This document shows, piece after piece, positions 9,160-19,226 of a stretch of 22,406 nucleotides of DNA (position 1 is its first letter; the number at the start of each line of letters is the position of its first letter). Under the pieces are notes generated by a model. The model saw nothing but the letters and a program-made list of their open reading frames with translations, searched no databases and had not been told where the DNA came from. The position numbers and the translations under genes are program-made. Source of the DNA: Paramarasmius palmivorus (lineage: Eukaryota; Basidiomycota; Agaricomycetes; Agaricales; Marasmiaceae); the NCBI GenBank assembly GCA_037176845.1, contig JAYKXP010000361.1, positions 1 to 22,406 on the forward strand, written 5' to 3'.

Positions 9160-10060
9160 GGATGTATGCCTCTCCAACGTTTTCTTGCTCAACGCTTAGG
9201 CCTCAGCCTGGTTCTGAAGTCCAAAGACATTTGGTTACCGGAGGACCTGCTGCGCATTCGTTCACTGATTCCTTCCTCAATACCACTACCGTGCTAGGGT
9301 CCATCATGGTTGTGTTTGAAGGTCGGGGAATCGGGATTCAGGAAAACCGAAGAGAGAGAGGTCAGACCGTCTGGGGTAGGCATTGTCATGAACTGGAAGC
9401 TTGAGGACTTTTCCACGTGTCGAAGGGATTAAACTTCTTCCTTGTTGAAACCTGAGGTGTGTAGTTCCACCGTGACCTACTTTACTCCCAGACACCGGTT
9501 CTTACTACTTGGTTGTAGGCTACGATACACCAAGGCTGCAAGCACCAAGAAGCTCATTGTCGTGGTCCAACTCTCAGTGCATAGGGAAGACGGAATGCGT
9601 CGTTTTGGGTCTCAAAATACCGTATCGAGGTACCTGATACACCCTATTGACATCTGGTGTCCATGTCAAGGTATCAACTTGCTGGTCGTCGGCTCGCGCA
9701 AAGAAAAGCCCATGTAACAACTTGAAGAGGAGGTTCAAAGCTCAGTAGGTGCGTTCCATCTGCCTTAACCGTTTACTATACAGTGAAGAAAAGGAACCCA
9801 GGATAGAGACGGCTGGCATGTTGGTGCGTTACGGTTCTTGCTAATGCAATGGTTCGTCCCTTATTCAGATCTGTCGTCTAGCCTTGGACCTTGCCAAAGC
9901 GCTCAGGTGGGGGTTGGGTGGGTGTGTCGTGATTTAGGGCCTAGGCCGGAAACCCATAGTGTCGTGTCAGGCATGTCAATATTGGCAGGACATGGCGCGT
10001 ACTCGCTACCCTGTTTGGTGTTTAACACGGACATTGAAGTGGATGCTGGCTTTCGGGCAT
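9160..10060. repeat. Direct repeat copy 2 (unit about 0.91 kb)
   Basis: This is the second copy of the repeat described at 8322-9155 and follows it almost without spacer, so the arrangement is effectively tandem. Similarity fades after about 10058, where copy 2 continues into unrelated sequence. It carries a CACGTG at about 9415. The open frames inside are short and not conserved in frame between the copies, which argues against a protein-coding unit. Confidence 0.8.
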
Positions 10061-10724
10061 CGCATGCATATGACATTGGTATGTATATAGCAGGCCGTAT
10101 TCCTCTTATGCTGCTTGGGATACCCCAAACACCGATCTGTAGTTCAACGTTCAACGTTCAACGCCAGCCTCCGAGACGGTGCCGAGAATCGAGATGTGAC
10201 AGGGCTGAGGGTTATACCACTTCTGGGTTCTTTTCATGTAAACGTAGATCCGCTGTACTGCGCCGGCTGGTGAAAAAATGAGTTATGTGCGATCGAACAC
10301 ATTTTTTTCGCGTACATGTTTTCGATCAGTAACAGTTCAGCCAACAGTTTGCCTACAACCCAAAGCCCATAGCCTACAACTTTCCTGTATTGAAACCCAT
10401 AGCCCAACTAGAACCGCAATAACCCCAAAAAGAGCAACACCTTCCCGTTGCTGTTTTCATTTATTTACAACGAGGCACCGAGCGTCACAGACGTCGAGCA
10501 CGTGCCGCTCGCTTGAACAGGTTGCCTCTTGCCTCTTTGTCGTCGTCGTTGTCAACGTTGAAAAAAAAGGGTCGCCGGGCGGTCTTCCCCTTCCTTCTTC
10601 CCCTTCATCCCTTCTTAGCTTTTGTTTCTTCATCGTCATAGCTTATGACCTCTTTTTATTAATAACCCCCAACCCCGACGCCCGACGACCAGGACCGCAA
10701 AAAAAGGCACACACACAGCAACGA
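10061..10724 (+). promoter_or_regulatory. Promoter and leader region of the Ser/Arg-rich gene
   Basis: This stretch lies between the repeat block and the chosen ATG at 10725. It contains a short TTCAACG microsatellite (about 10142-10163), a CACGTG at 10499-10504, and a long pyrimidine-rich tract (about 10585-10635), typical upstream of basidiomycete start sites. The coding frame is open upstream as far as 10278, but that part is low-complexity and was not used as coding. Confidence 0.45.
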
Positions 10725-13700
10725 ATGACGACTCGCCCACGCATAACGACTTCTTCTTCCTCAAGACACACCAGACCCAACTCCGCCGTATACATCGGAC
10801 CCATCCCATCCCTTAACTCTTCCTCATACACACCAAGCCTATCAGCGACACCACCCGAGTTACCTGAACCCCCATCGCCTGTCTCAGAAAAAAGCTCAAG
10901 CAGTGTAGGAAGCGGATTACCTAGTCCACCTGCGACGAATAGTACGGGTAGTGGGAGTACTCGTGGTCAAGGTGGATTGGGGAGTGGTGGTGATGATGAT
11001 GATACGGCTAGGTTTGGGACTGTTAGTAGGGGTAGTGGTGGGGGTAGTACCGGGAGTGGTGGTAGGGATAGTAGGGGTAGTAGGGAAGATAGAGGAGAAA
11101 GGGAAGGAGGCGACGGAGATGTGTTAAAGAGAGTGAAAAGTCTCCAGGAACGCAATCGTTTGGTATGCCCGATTCCTAGTTACTGTTTCATCTCCTTGGT
11201 GCTGACGACTTGAAACAGGCTCTAAATAAACTATCAACATACACACGAAACACGCCATCTCCAAAACCACCTCCTTCATCTTCCTCAACCACTTCATCAT
11301 CATCACACTCATCCTCAAGCTCCCGGCCCCTAGCACGCACAAGACACTCTTACACCCCCTCGTTATCTTCAATAAAACGTGATCTCTCCGGCTCTGAAAC
11401 CGAACGAGAGCCCTCTCTTGAACCCGACGGGGACATGTACGACGACTCACCAGACGCCTCACCATCTCCAGCATTCCTCTTATTAAACCACACATCCTTA
11501 GCCTCCGGTTCTGGAACGACGTTCAAAACACCCGGACGACCGACGACACCTAGTGGTGGTAGTAGGACATCGTCGGGGCATAGTCAAACCCTGAGCCCTA
11601 GGATGGCACGTACGAGGTTGATTTCTGCACCTGCGTCGCCTGCAAAAGCTCTATCATCAATATCGCGGTCTACATCTGGCTCAGGCTCGAATTCTAACCC
11701 GACGCAGAGTCCAAGGAAACGTGCGTCTCTCATAGTCGACCGAGACAGGGATAGAGAGGATATAGCGTCTAGGGCTCTGGCTGCGGTGGCGTCTTCTAGA
11801 CGGGGGCTAACGCCGATCAATACGAATATGCAGCAGAGTTCAAATAGACGCAGTAGACAGCCGTTGCCGAAGGAGTTTTGGGATGCTTCGAGTGCTGGGG
11901 GAAGTGGGAGTGCGAGTACTAGTTCGGTGAGTGATTTAAAAGAGTGGTAATGAGGTTGGCTGATGATGGTTTTCGTGGTTTTTTCTTAGTATGGTGAAGA
12001 GGTTAGATTGGATGTGAGTATGCGTTTCCTTGTTCTTTTGCGTTTTTAGGCGCATTGGAGGCCTGTCCTTTCTTTTTGGCTCCCTTGCCTTTTGCTTTTG
12101 CCCTGTTGAATGCGGCGTCAATCTGGGACTTGTTTGGAGATCGCATTGTTCCAATCTGACCTTGTGGAATCTTTCCTACTGCGTTTACTGTCGATCTCGC
12201 AGTTTTGGTGACAGCAGGTGATCGCAGAGGTCACATCTGCGTTGCGATTCAAGATTCCGCGCATCGAGCTGTTTCTTTTTATGCGGCGTTGTGGTCGTTC
12301 GAGATTCGCAACCGAGGCTCCTCCCTGTCGATCTCACCGTTTGTTGATCTCGTGGCTTTGATTTGGAGATCGCAAAGGTCAAAGCTGCGTTCTTGTGTCT
12401 CGTGTTTTATGTCTTGTGGCACGGCTCGTGTTGTTCACTGAGACAGGTTATCTTATAACTCTGCCTTGGGTCTATCATTCTTGTTTCTTTCTTTTCTGCT
12501 CAACGCCACGCCACTGTGATGGACCGTGTCCTCACCCTGTCGTCTGCGTCGTCGTCGAGTGTATCGTTACCGTTGTATCTACCCGTTCGTTTTCTTTCAT
12601 TTTCTCTCCTTCTATCTTTATCAAACACACGCTAACTAACCCATTTTTATCTTCTAGTCCGCACACCCCTCAAACTCCTCAAACTCCTCATCAGACCGTT
12701 CCTTCCTCCGTCTCTCTCGAACACCTTCACCTTCCCCATCTCGTTCCCGTTCCCCATCCCGCACATCCCATTCACGTCCGCCGTCCTCTGCACAACTCCA
12801 ACCCCAGCGTTATGGTACCCTATCCTTCACCCCTGCGCACCCCAGGAGGCTACACCGCCGACCTTCCCAATCCGAGGACCTAGGTAACCGTACACCCCTT
12901 CATCCCGCCCCTGGGAGGAAGCAGACACTGCGTCAAGGCGGTAGCGCCGACTCCGTACTCACCGTCAACGGCGGCTCTGCAAGGTTAGTTGGTGAAGGCC
13001 TTCGAGCGGCTGGTATGACGTTACGGAGTTCGCCTGAAAGGGAGAGGTTTCGGGGAAGGGAAAGTCCTGTTTTTGAGCGTGAGCGGAGTAGTAGAGAAGG
13101 AAGAGAAAGGGAAAGAGAGAGGGAAGAGAGGTTGGAGAGGATACGTACCCAGTCTCGTTCAAGAGCTGGTGGTGGTGGGGGGAGGGCGATGACGTCGTTG
13201 GATTACTATGATGACACTCGCGATAGGGAAGATGGAGGTGGGGGAAGAGCAAGTCCGGGGTTGAGGCAGTATAAATCGACAACGCATTTTCCTGACCGGG
13301 ACGAGGCTTCGGGACAGGGGCTGAGAGCGTACAAGAGCACGTACTTCCCTGAACGCGAGGATAGTGGAAGGGCGCCGTCACGTGTAGGTGGTGGGAGAGA
13401 AAGAGAGCAAGATGGGATGATAAGCCCGTTTGGGACTACTACGAGGCGGTATACGCCGCTTTCCTTCTCTGGTGTTGGAGGTGGTGGTGCGGGTGGGGGG
13501 CATATAAAGTCTGCGTCACAACCTGCTACCTCGCATTCGACTGGAGAAAGAGAAAGAGAGAGAGAACATACGAAGTTGATGCAAACTGCGTATGAGATGT
13601 TTGATCAGTCGCTTTCTCGCTTATCTGGCTCTGGGGTTGGGGGTAATGGGGCAGGAGAGGTGAGGAGAGCAGGCAAGAACGTAGTCGCACTCGTGGAAAG

Positions 13701-14961
13701 GTTGAATGGGATGATGAGAACGGGAACGGGAAGGATGTTGGAAGGACAGGTTGAGTGTGAAGTACGTGAAGCCACCGGAGGTCTGTATCTCTTCTTATTC
13801 TCTCTCATCGTTCTGTATCTTTATCTGACTAACATCAACGCACAGCTTCTGGCTCGGGCTCTGAAGCGGAAATATACCGCCGCCTAGGAGGCGAATACCG
13901 CGAAGCACTGAGAGTGTCGGATGAGTTGGTTAGGGGGCTGACGGAGATGATGTTGGGGTTGCCGAGGGTTTTGAGGGAGTTTGAAAGAGATGGGAGAGAT
14001 GGGATCGTGAGGAGTCCGGAGAGTGTTGGGTCTGCTTCCAGAGATAGGGAAGGTGCAGGAGCGAGAAGTCGACCTGGGACGTCGATGGAGAAGGATACGG
14101 TAAGCACCGAGTTTTTCTTTTGTGTTTTTGTGTGTGTTTTTGTTGATGTGGTTTGGTGTTTTTGTAGGGATCGAATTCGAATTCGGCGCTGAGGAGGCAG
14201 GATACTGTACGTCCCTTCCCTTTCTTTGCCATGAAACAAGCTAACGAACAGATGAAAAACAGGGCACGACGCGCCGTCTCCAAATAGGCGGAATGTCAAC
14301 GTTTGATTCGCAAGAGACTGTACAGGCTTCGGCGTATGAGCCTAGTCCGACGCCTGCGAGTAGAGTGCGGGTTAATGGACGAGATACCCTTCGAGAGACT
14401 ACCTACACACCTGCCCGAGACCGTGACCGCGAACGAGAAACCACCTACACACCTGCCCGAGACCGCGACACCCCCGCAAACACCAACACCACGCTCTCCC
14501 GCCGCCGAACAGCCACAACAACCACTCTCCGCGCAGCACTCCCCACAACAGCCATAACCGACGAACCAGGTAGCGCCACCACGTTTTCTCGGAGTAGTTC
14601 GTCTGGTGTGAGTGCGTTGAGGGAGATGAGGGAGCGGTCGATATCTAATTCCTCAGAAAAGGAGAGGTGGGAGGAGTTTGGGTATCATAACGGTCTAGCA
14701 GGATCGGGGGTAAGTCAGAGTACGAATGGTGTTGTGGGCAGAGGTGGTGCAGGGGGCGGGGTGATGAAAAGGACTATATCGGGGAGTGAGACTGAACGAG
14801 AGCCGATTAGGGAACGGGATAGGGAGAGGGATAGAGGAAGGGTGAGGATGTCGTTGGATGGTTCCGGTGCTGGGGCGGGGGCTGGGACGGTAGGTGGAAG
14901 CGGTAAAAGAGAACGAAGACGGACGGTTGTTGATATGTGGCCTCGGGCTGGGGATAGTTGA
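10725..14961 (+). CDS. Large disordered Ser/Arg/Glu-rich protein with a short helical region
   Basis: Seven exons: 10725-11162, 11219-11926, 11990-12013, 12658-13780, 13846-14099, 14168-14206, 14263-14961. They give 1,094 residues with the frame kept at every junction; one exon is only 24 nt. The N-terminus (MTTRPRITTSSS, then LPEPPSPVSEKSSSS and LPSPPATNSTGS) and the short helix LKRVKSLQERNRLALNKL across the first intron match my memory of an uncharacterised Agaricomycete family. Around residues 690-860 there is a predicted helical, leucine-rich region (TAYEMFDQSLSRL; NVVALVERLNGMM; EIYRRLGGEYREALRVSDEL). The rest is Ser, Gly and RDRERE repeats. Internal duplications include GLR(Q/A)YKST at 13258-13362 and ETTYTPARDRD twice at 14395-14470. 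The motif SGSETEREP occurs twice, about residues 203 and 1030. There is no catalytic domain; a scaffold or cytoskeleton-associated role is a guess. Start chosen at MTTRPR because the upstream frame looks like leader. Confidence 0.85.
12014..12657 (+). other. Unusually long intron (644 nt)
   Basis: The intron starts GTGAGTATG and ends CTAACTAACCC..TTCTAG with a textbook branch site. It is about ten times longer than the other introns of the gene (56-68 nt). It is T-rich and has no good coding frame continuing either flank. Three related segments of the form GATCGCA..GGTCA..CTGCGTT lie at about 12136, 12219 and 12366. The second contains a perfect hairpin CGCAGA/TCTGCG. Confidence 0.65.
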
Positions 14962-15330
14962 TCCCGGACGTTTTTTCCTGTGCATGTTTCTTTGTGATTT
15001 GGCTCGACTTCTTGCAGCATGATTTCCTGATTGTGATATGTGTTGTATCAAAAAAATTTGAACGCTCCTTTCCTTTACTTCCTGTCTTTTCTGTTTCTCG
15101 TTTCCTCGTTTTTCTTGTACTGTCTGCATTGTCCTATTACGTTGCACGTATTTATGGGCTTCTCTCTCCCTCCGTTTCTCTACGTTTTCTCTTTCTGTCT
15201 CGTATGTAATCTCTTCGATAGACGATCCGGTAATGCAATATGATAATTATGCGAAGAAACTCTAGGGTAACAAAAGTAAGAAGTAGATTACATAAATAAC
15301 GTAGAAATCCCAGATAAAAGCTCTTCCATG
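14962..15330. other. Spacer between convergent genes
   Basis: A 369-bp gap between the stop codons of two converging genes, very T-rich on the plus strand (14975-15200). It should hold both transcript 3' ends. No further gene was seen. Confidence 0.5.
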
Positions 15331-17030
15331 CTAGCCAGACCAATAAGGACTAGGCATAATATCAACATTAATCCTCCAACCTTGCTTCAACGCCACCGCA
15401 GCTTCTACAACTTCTACATCCAAGTCCGTTATTCTGTATCCAGGTGGTAACTGGAAATCAACGTTTGTCCATACCCAGCCTGAAGGGTTTTGTGCGAAGC
15501 GGAACGTGAGCTGTAGGTGCCGTCAAATAGTTGATTGGTTGTGGTTGAGAGGAAAGGAGCGAGAACGTACCGTAGGCAACTCCGAAAGCCCCATAGCTAG
15601 GAATCCGAGTATCTTTGATAAACGAAGAGCCTGTGAAGCCGAAACCTGCTTCTTGAAATCGAGATGCGAGTATTTGCGTTGTTGGTCTTTGAATGCCTCT
15701 AAAAGAGCGTTCCTGATAAACGCGTCTAGGGGATTTTCCTCTGGTCGAGGTTTTTCGAGGAGATCTTCGATGAAATCGGATAGTCTGTCGTCGACTCTGT
15801 GGACGAGTTGGTCAGCATCATCACGAAAACAAAACGAAAAAAGACTAGGCCTACAGCCGTAGTTTCTTCCCACCAACCATCTCCTCATTATCACTCTCCT
15901 CCCACTTGAACGCCTCCTCCTTCTTCACCTCCTCCAGTACCCAATCACAAAACGCATACGACTGCGTCAGCGGCGGTATAAAAAACGGCTTCGAACCAAT
16001 CTCTACACATCCTTCATGGCGTACATTCCACGAATTGGATAACAACATCCAATCTTGACCTAACCCCCAACTCCACGCAGCGAAATCCGTTATCGGGGGT
16101 ATAGCTACCGTCCAACAATGTCGGTCCCCGATATACCTATCCCCGATCCCAAACTCGGAGTTTTTGTCTAGAGCTGTTACAGGGTCGAGGTCTTCCCTGA
16201 TTACCCAGCCTCGAGTAGCGTATTTGGCGCGTGCGGCGACGTGTTGGGCGCGGTGAGAGGTGGTGTGGTTGACGATGGAGATGTGGTCGATGAAGGTGGC
16301 TTTGGGGAAGAAGGAGATTGCGTGGGAGTAGGAGATTATGTTCATTACGACGGCTGGAGGTGTGTTAGTAAGGTTGCTTTGTGGAGAAAGAATAAGAAGG
16401 GCTTACTGGAATGAAAAGTGAGGATGACGTCCATAGGGCTTGGGTCATGTCCAGTGGCAATAATCTGGATTTTCTTCCCGTCTCGAACAAAGGAAAAGAC
16501 GTCTAAGATCCCAGAGGTGATGTATTCCCCAAAACCCTCAAGAGCCTCGTTCTCGTCACCGCCACGGTCGAGTCTATGATCCATAGCTTCAAGCGCACTA
16601 GTAATATCCTTCGCTTGCTGTTTCCTCTCCGTTTCAAACGGTTCAAACACATATCCCACACTCATAAGAAAATCCGATATAAAAATCGCATAACGAAAGT
16701 CCACGTAGAGGTCCAGGTCCGATTCGGGGTAGACTTGTCTTTCAAAGAAACTGAGAGCGGTTGAACCTGATATAAGACATCCGGTGGTGAATTGGAGAAT
16801 TCGGAATCGACGAAGTTCGTCGTCGTCGAAATAACGAGAGAGGACGTTTTCGACGCGGAAAGCGCGTCTGTAAAAGGCTTTGACGGCGGTTCGGGCTGCT
16901 TTGTTGACTTTGGAGTAGTTGAGGAGGTCTTTGGCGGATAGGTCGCGGAAGATGAAGTCGTGGGTTGTTGGGGGTCTGTTATGGATATGAGAACAGTGGC
17001 ATTGAATGGACAAGTGACTTACAGATTCAT
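15331..17030 (-). CDS. F-box-like/nucleotidyltransferase-fold protein, paralogue A
   Basis: Exons 17030-17023, 16975-16407, 16353-15855, 15796-15571 and 15510-15331, 493 residues. The first coding exon is only 8 nt; after splicing the N-terminus reads MNLPPTTHDFIFRDLSAKDL, an F-box-like helix set (LNYSKVNKAARTAV follows). Next comes SGSTALSFFE (72-81) and ESDLDLYVD (87-95). That G-S-x(n)-D-x-D arrangement is the signature of nucleotidyltransferase-fold proteins; MDVILTF (184-190) could supply the third acidic residue. A conserved region follows (FHSTVVMNIISYSHAISFFP, GDRYIGDRHCWTV, WSWGLGQDWMLLSNSWN), then a helical C-terminus. I know this as an expanded uncharacterised Agaricomycete family. 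Enzymatic activity is inferred from the motif alone. Paralogue B lies directly upstream with the same intron positions and phases. Confidence 0.85.
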
Positions 17031-17238
17031 GAAACGGAAGCCTTGTGGACGTGGTGGTGGTACAAAGACAAGCTTGGTTCTTGCAATTGGGCCAGGGTCC
17101 CTTTCTCAACACGTGATGTGGTCGAAGCGAAAATTCATTGCAAGCTCAGTGGCAGGCACCTTATCGGCGTTGGTTAGATAACGATTTGAGACTAATAGCG
17201 TGAATTATATACTCTAGACATACTTGCGTTCGGTAACG
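17031..17238 (-). promoter_or_regulatory. Promoter of paralogue A with shared two-part module
   Basis: Reading the plus strand, a 19-nt element TGTGGACGTGGTGGTGGTA (17044-17062) lies 14 nt upstream of the start codon. AACACGTGATGTGGTCGAAG begins at 17108. Both parts recur upstream of the next two genes in the array at 18989 and 19069, and at 20192 and 20288. Function is inferred from recurrence. Confidence 0.55.
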
Positions 17239-18975
17239 CTACTCCGCCAGACGGACGAGCTCTACGTTAATTCTCCAATCGCGCTTCATTATCTTCACAT
17301 CATAGAATCCCTCGATGAAGAGGGTGACTTCCGAGATGCATCTAGACGGAATCTCAATGTCAACGTTTGTCCACACAAGCCCATAACGATCCTGAGCGAA
17401 GCGGAAGGTGAGCTACACGAAAATCATGTCGTCAGCTTAGGTCTAGACTCTACCAGCAGTAAAAAGGTACCTTGGGAAGCTCGGGAAGCTTCCGTACCAG
17501 CCTTTTAAGCCATTCAAAAAGGCGAAGAGCCGCAGATGCAGTAGGGTGATCTTCCAGCTCAACGTCTGGGTACTTTTCCCGTGCAGTTTTGAAAGCTTGT
17601 AGAAGGGTATTCCTGACAAAAGCGTCACGTCGGTCCTCTTTTGGTCTTGGCTGCGCAGGGATAGTCTTGATAAAATCGCAAAACTGGTCGTCGATCCTGG
17701 TAGTAGAACCAATCAATAAGAGGAAAACACATGAAAAGGCGAGACATACAGCTGGAGTTCCTTCCCTTGCAACAACTCAGTATCTTCATCTTCATCCTCA
17801 CCTTCACCGTCACCTTCACCTTCATCGTCATCCCACTGGAACATAGGCTCCTTGCGTACAGCGTTCCAAACCCAATAACCCAATGCATACGAATGGGACA
17901 ACGTAGGCTTAGAGAAACGGCAAGCCCGGATCTCAAGACCAGATCTATCCTGGATCACATTCCACGAATTCGATAACAGCATCCAATCCTGGCCAAGTCC
18001 CCAACTCCAAGGTGAGAAATCCGTCACAGGCGGTAATGGGACAGTCCAACACTTGCGATCGCCGACATAGCGGTCGGATATACCGAATACAGTGTTCCTA
18101 TCCAAGAACGAGATTGCGTCGATATCCTTTCTTATCTTCCAGCCTCGTTCGGCGTATTTAGCTCTTGGAGGATCTTGGTCGGCACGATAAGATCTAGTCT
18201 CGTTGACAACGGAGACGTGATCGATAAAGGTGGCTTTTGGGAAGAAGGAAATGGCATGTGAATAGGCAATGATGTTCATAACGACAGCTTGTAGTCAAAG
18301 GTGTATCAGTAAACTTCGTACCAAGAAATAGCGACAGCGACCTACTCGAATGAAACATGAATATCACATCCAGAGGGCTCGGATTACGGGGGCCGCCTGT
18401 CGCTATAATCTGAACTTTCTTCCCATCCCGAACAAACGAAAAGACGTCCATTATCCCTGATGTAATGTACTCTCCAAAACCTTCAATGGCCTCGTTTTCC
18501 TGTTCCTCGTGAACGATTCTACGATCCATAGCCTCGAGGGCACTGGCGATATTCTTCGCTTGGCGCTTCCGTTCTGTTCTGAAAGGTTCAAAGACATATC
18601 CTGAGCTCAGAAGGAAATCAGAAATGAAGATCGCAAATCGATAATCGACATAGAGGTCGAGATCAGATTCTGGGAAGGTTTGCCTTTCGAAGAAGCTTAG
18701 AGCCGTGGAACCTGACACGAGGCAACCAGTCGTATACCGGAGTATCCGGAACCGACGAAGCTCATCGTCGTCGAAATACCGAGATAGGACGTTCTCGACG
18801 CGAAGAGCACGTTTGTAGAAGGCTTTGACGGCGTTCCTTGCTGCTCTGTTGACTTTGGAGTAGTTGAGAAGGTCTTTGGCAGAGAGATCGCAGAAGATGA
18901 AGTCGTGGGTTGTTGGAGGTCTGTTATGGGTATGAGCACAGCGGTATTGAATGGACAAGTAACTCACAAATTCAT
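17239..18975 (-). CDS. F-box-like/nucleotidyltransferase-fold protein, paralogue B
   Basis: Exons 18975-18968, 18920-18346, 18287-17750, 17696-17471 and 17412-17239, 506 residues. It again has an 8-nt first coding exon and the same intron phases; exon 4 is 226 nt in both copies. I count 12 differences from paralogue A in the first 100 residues. The signature SGSTALSFFE...ESDLDLYVD is fully kept, as is DVIFMFHST. The C-terminal half diverges more. It has an acidic insert of about 20 Glu/Asp/Gly residues (DDDEGEGDGEGEDEDEDTE) that paralogue A lacks, encoded by a short imperfect repeat at about 17770-17830. Both copies are uninterrupted, so neither looks like a pseudogene. Intron 2 uses an AAG acceptor (ACTACAAG), which is acceptable but less common. 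The last exon keeps LTFRFAQ...VWTNVD...WRINV. Confidence 0.85.
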
Positions 18976-19226
18976 GGACAGGAAGCCTTGTGGACGTTGT
19001 GGTGGTAAAACGGTTTAAAAGTTTAAACGTAAAGGTGTCAGCCTTGTGTGACAGGTCGCGCCATTTCTAACACGTGATGTTGTCGAAGCGAAAAACAGCT
19101 TTTTTAACCAGATCTTGAAGAGGCGACCAAAACTTACAGGTAGACTCAAGCTTCTCGAGCATGAATCTCCATTCGCCATCCTCCCCGTGTTAATCGTATA
19201 TAGTTACAGCAATAGCATAATTCAAC
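18976..19226 (-). promoter_or_regulatory. Promoter of paralogue B with shared two-part module
   Basis: TGTGGACGTTGTGGTGGTA lies at 18989-19007, 14 nt upstream of the ATG exactly as in paralogue A, and AACACGTGATGTTGTCGAAG begins at 19069. Between them are AT-rich GTTTAAA repeats (19012-19027) and TTGTGTGACAGG, the core of which also occurs in the 1763-2031 promoter. Confidence 0.55.

Noticed and set aside
8322..10060. Long terminal repeats of a retrotransposon
   Set aside because: The copies are adjacent with no internal coding region, and no TG..CA ends, primer-binding site or target duplication were found.
10278..10724. Upstream extension of the Ser/Arg-rich gene by about 149 codons
   Set aside because: The frame is open, but the sequence is pyrimidine-rich leader with low-complexity translation. 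MTTRPR at 10725 matches the N-terminus I expect for the family.
13835..14299. Long minus-strand frames opposite exons 5-7 of the Ser/Arg-rich gene
   Set aside because: They mirror the biased Arg/Ser/Gly codons of the real exons and disagree with the clear splice structure on the plus strand.
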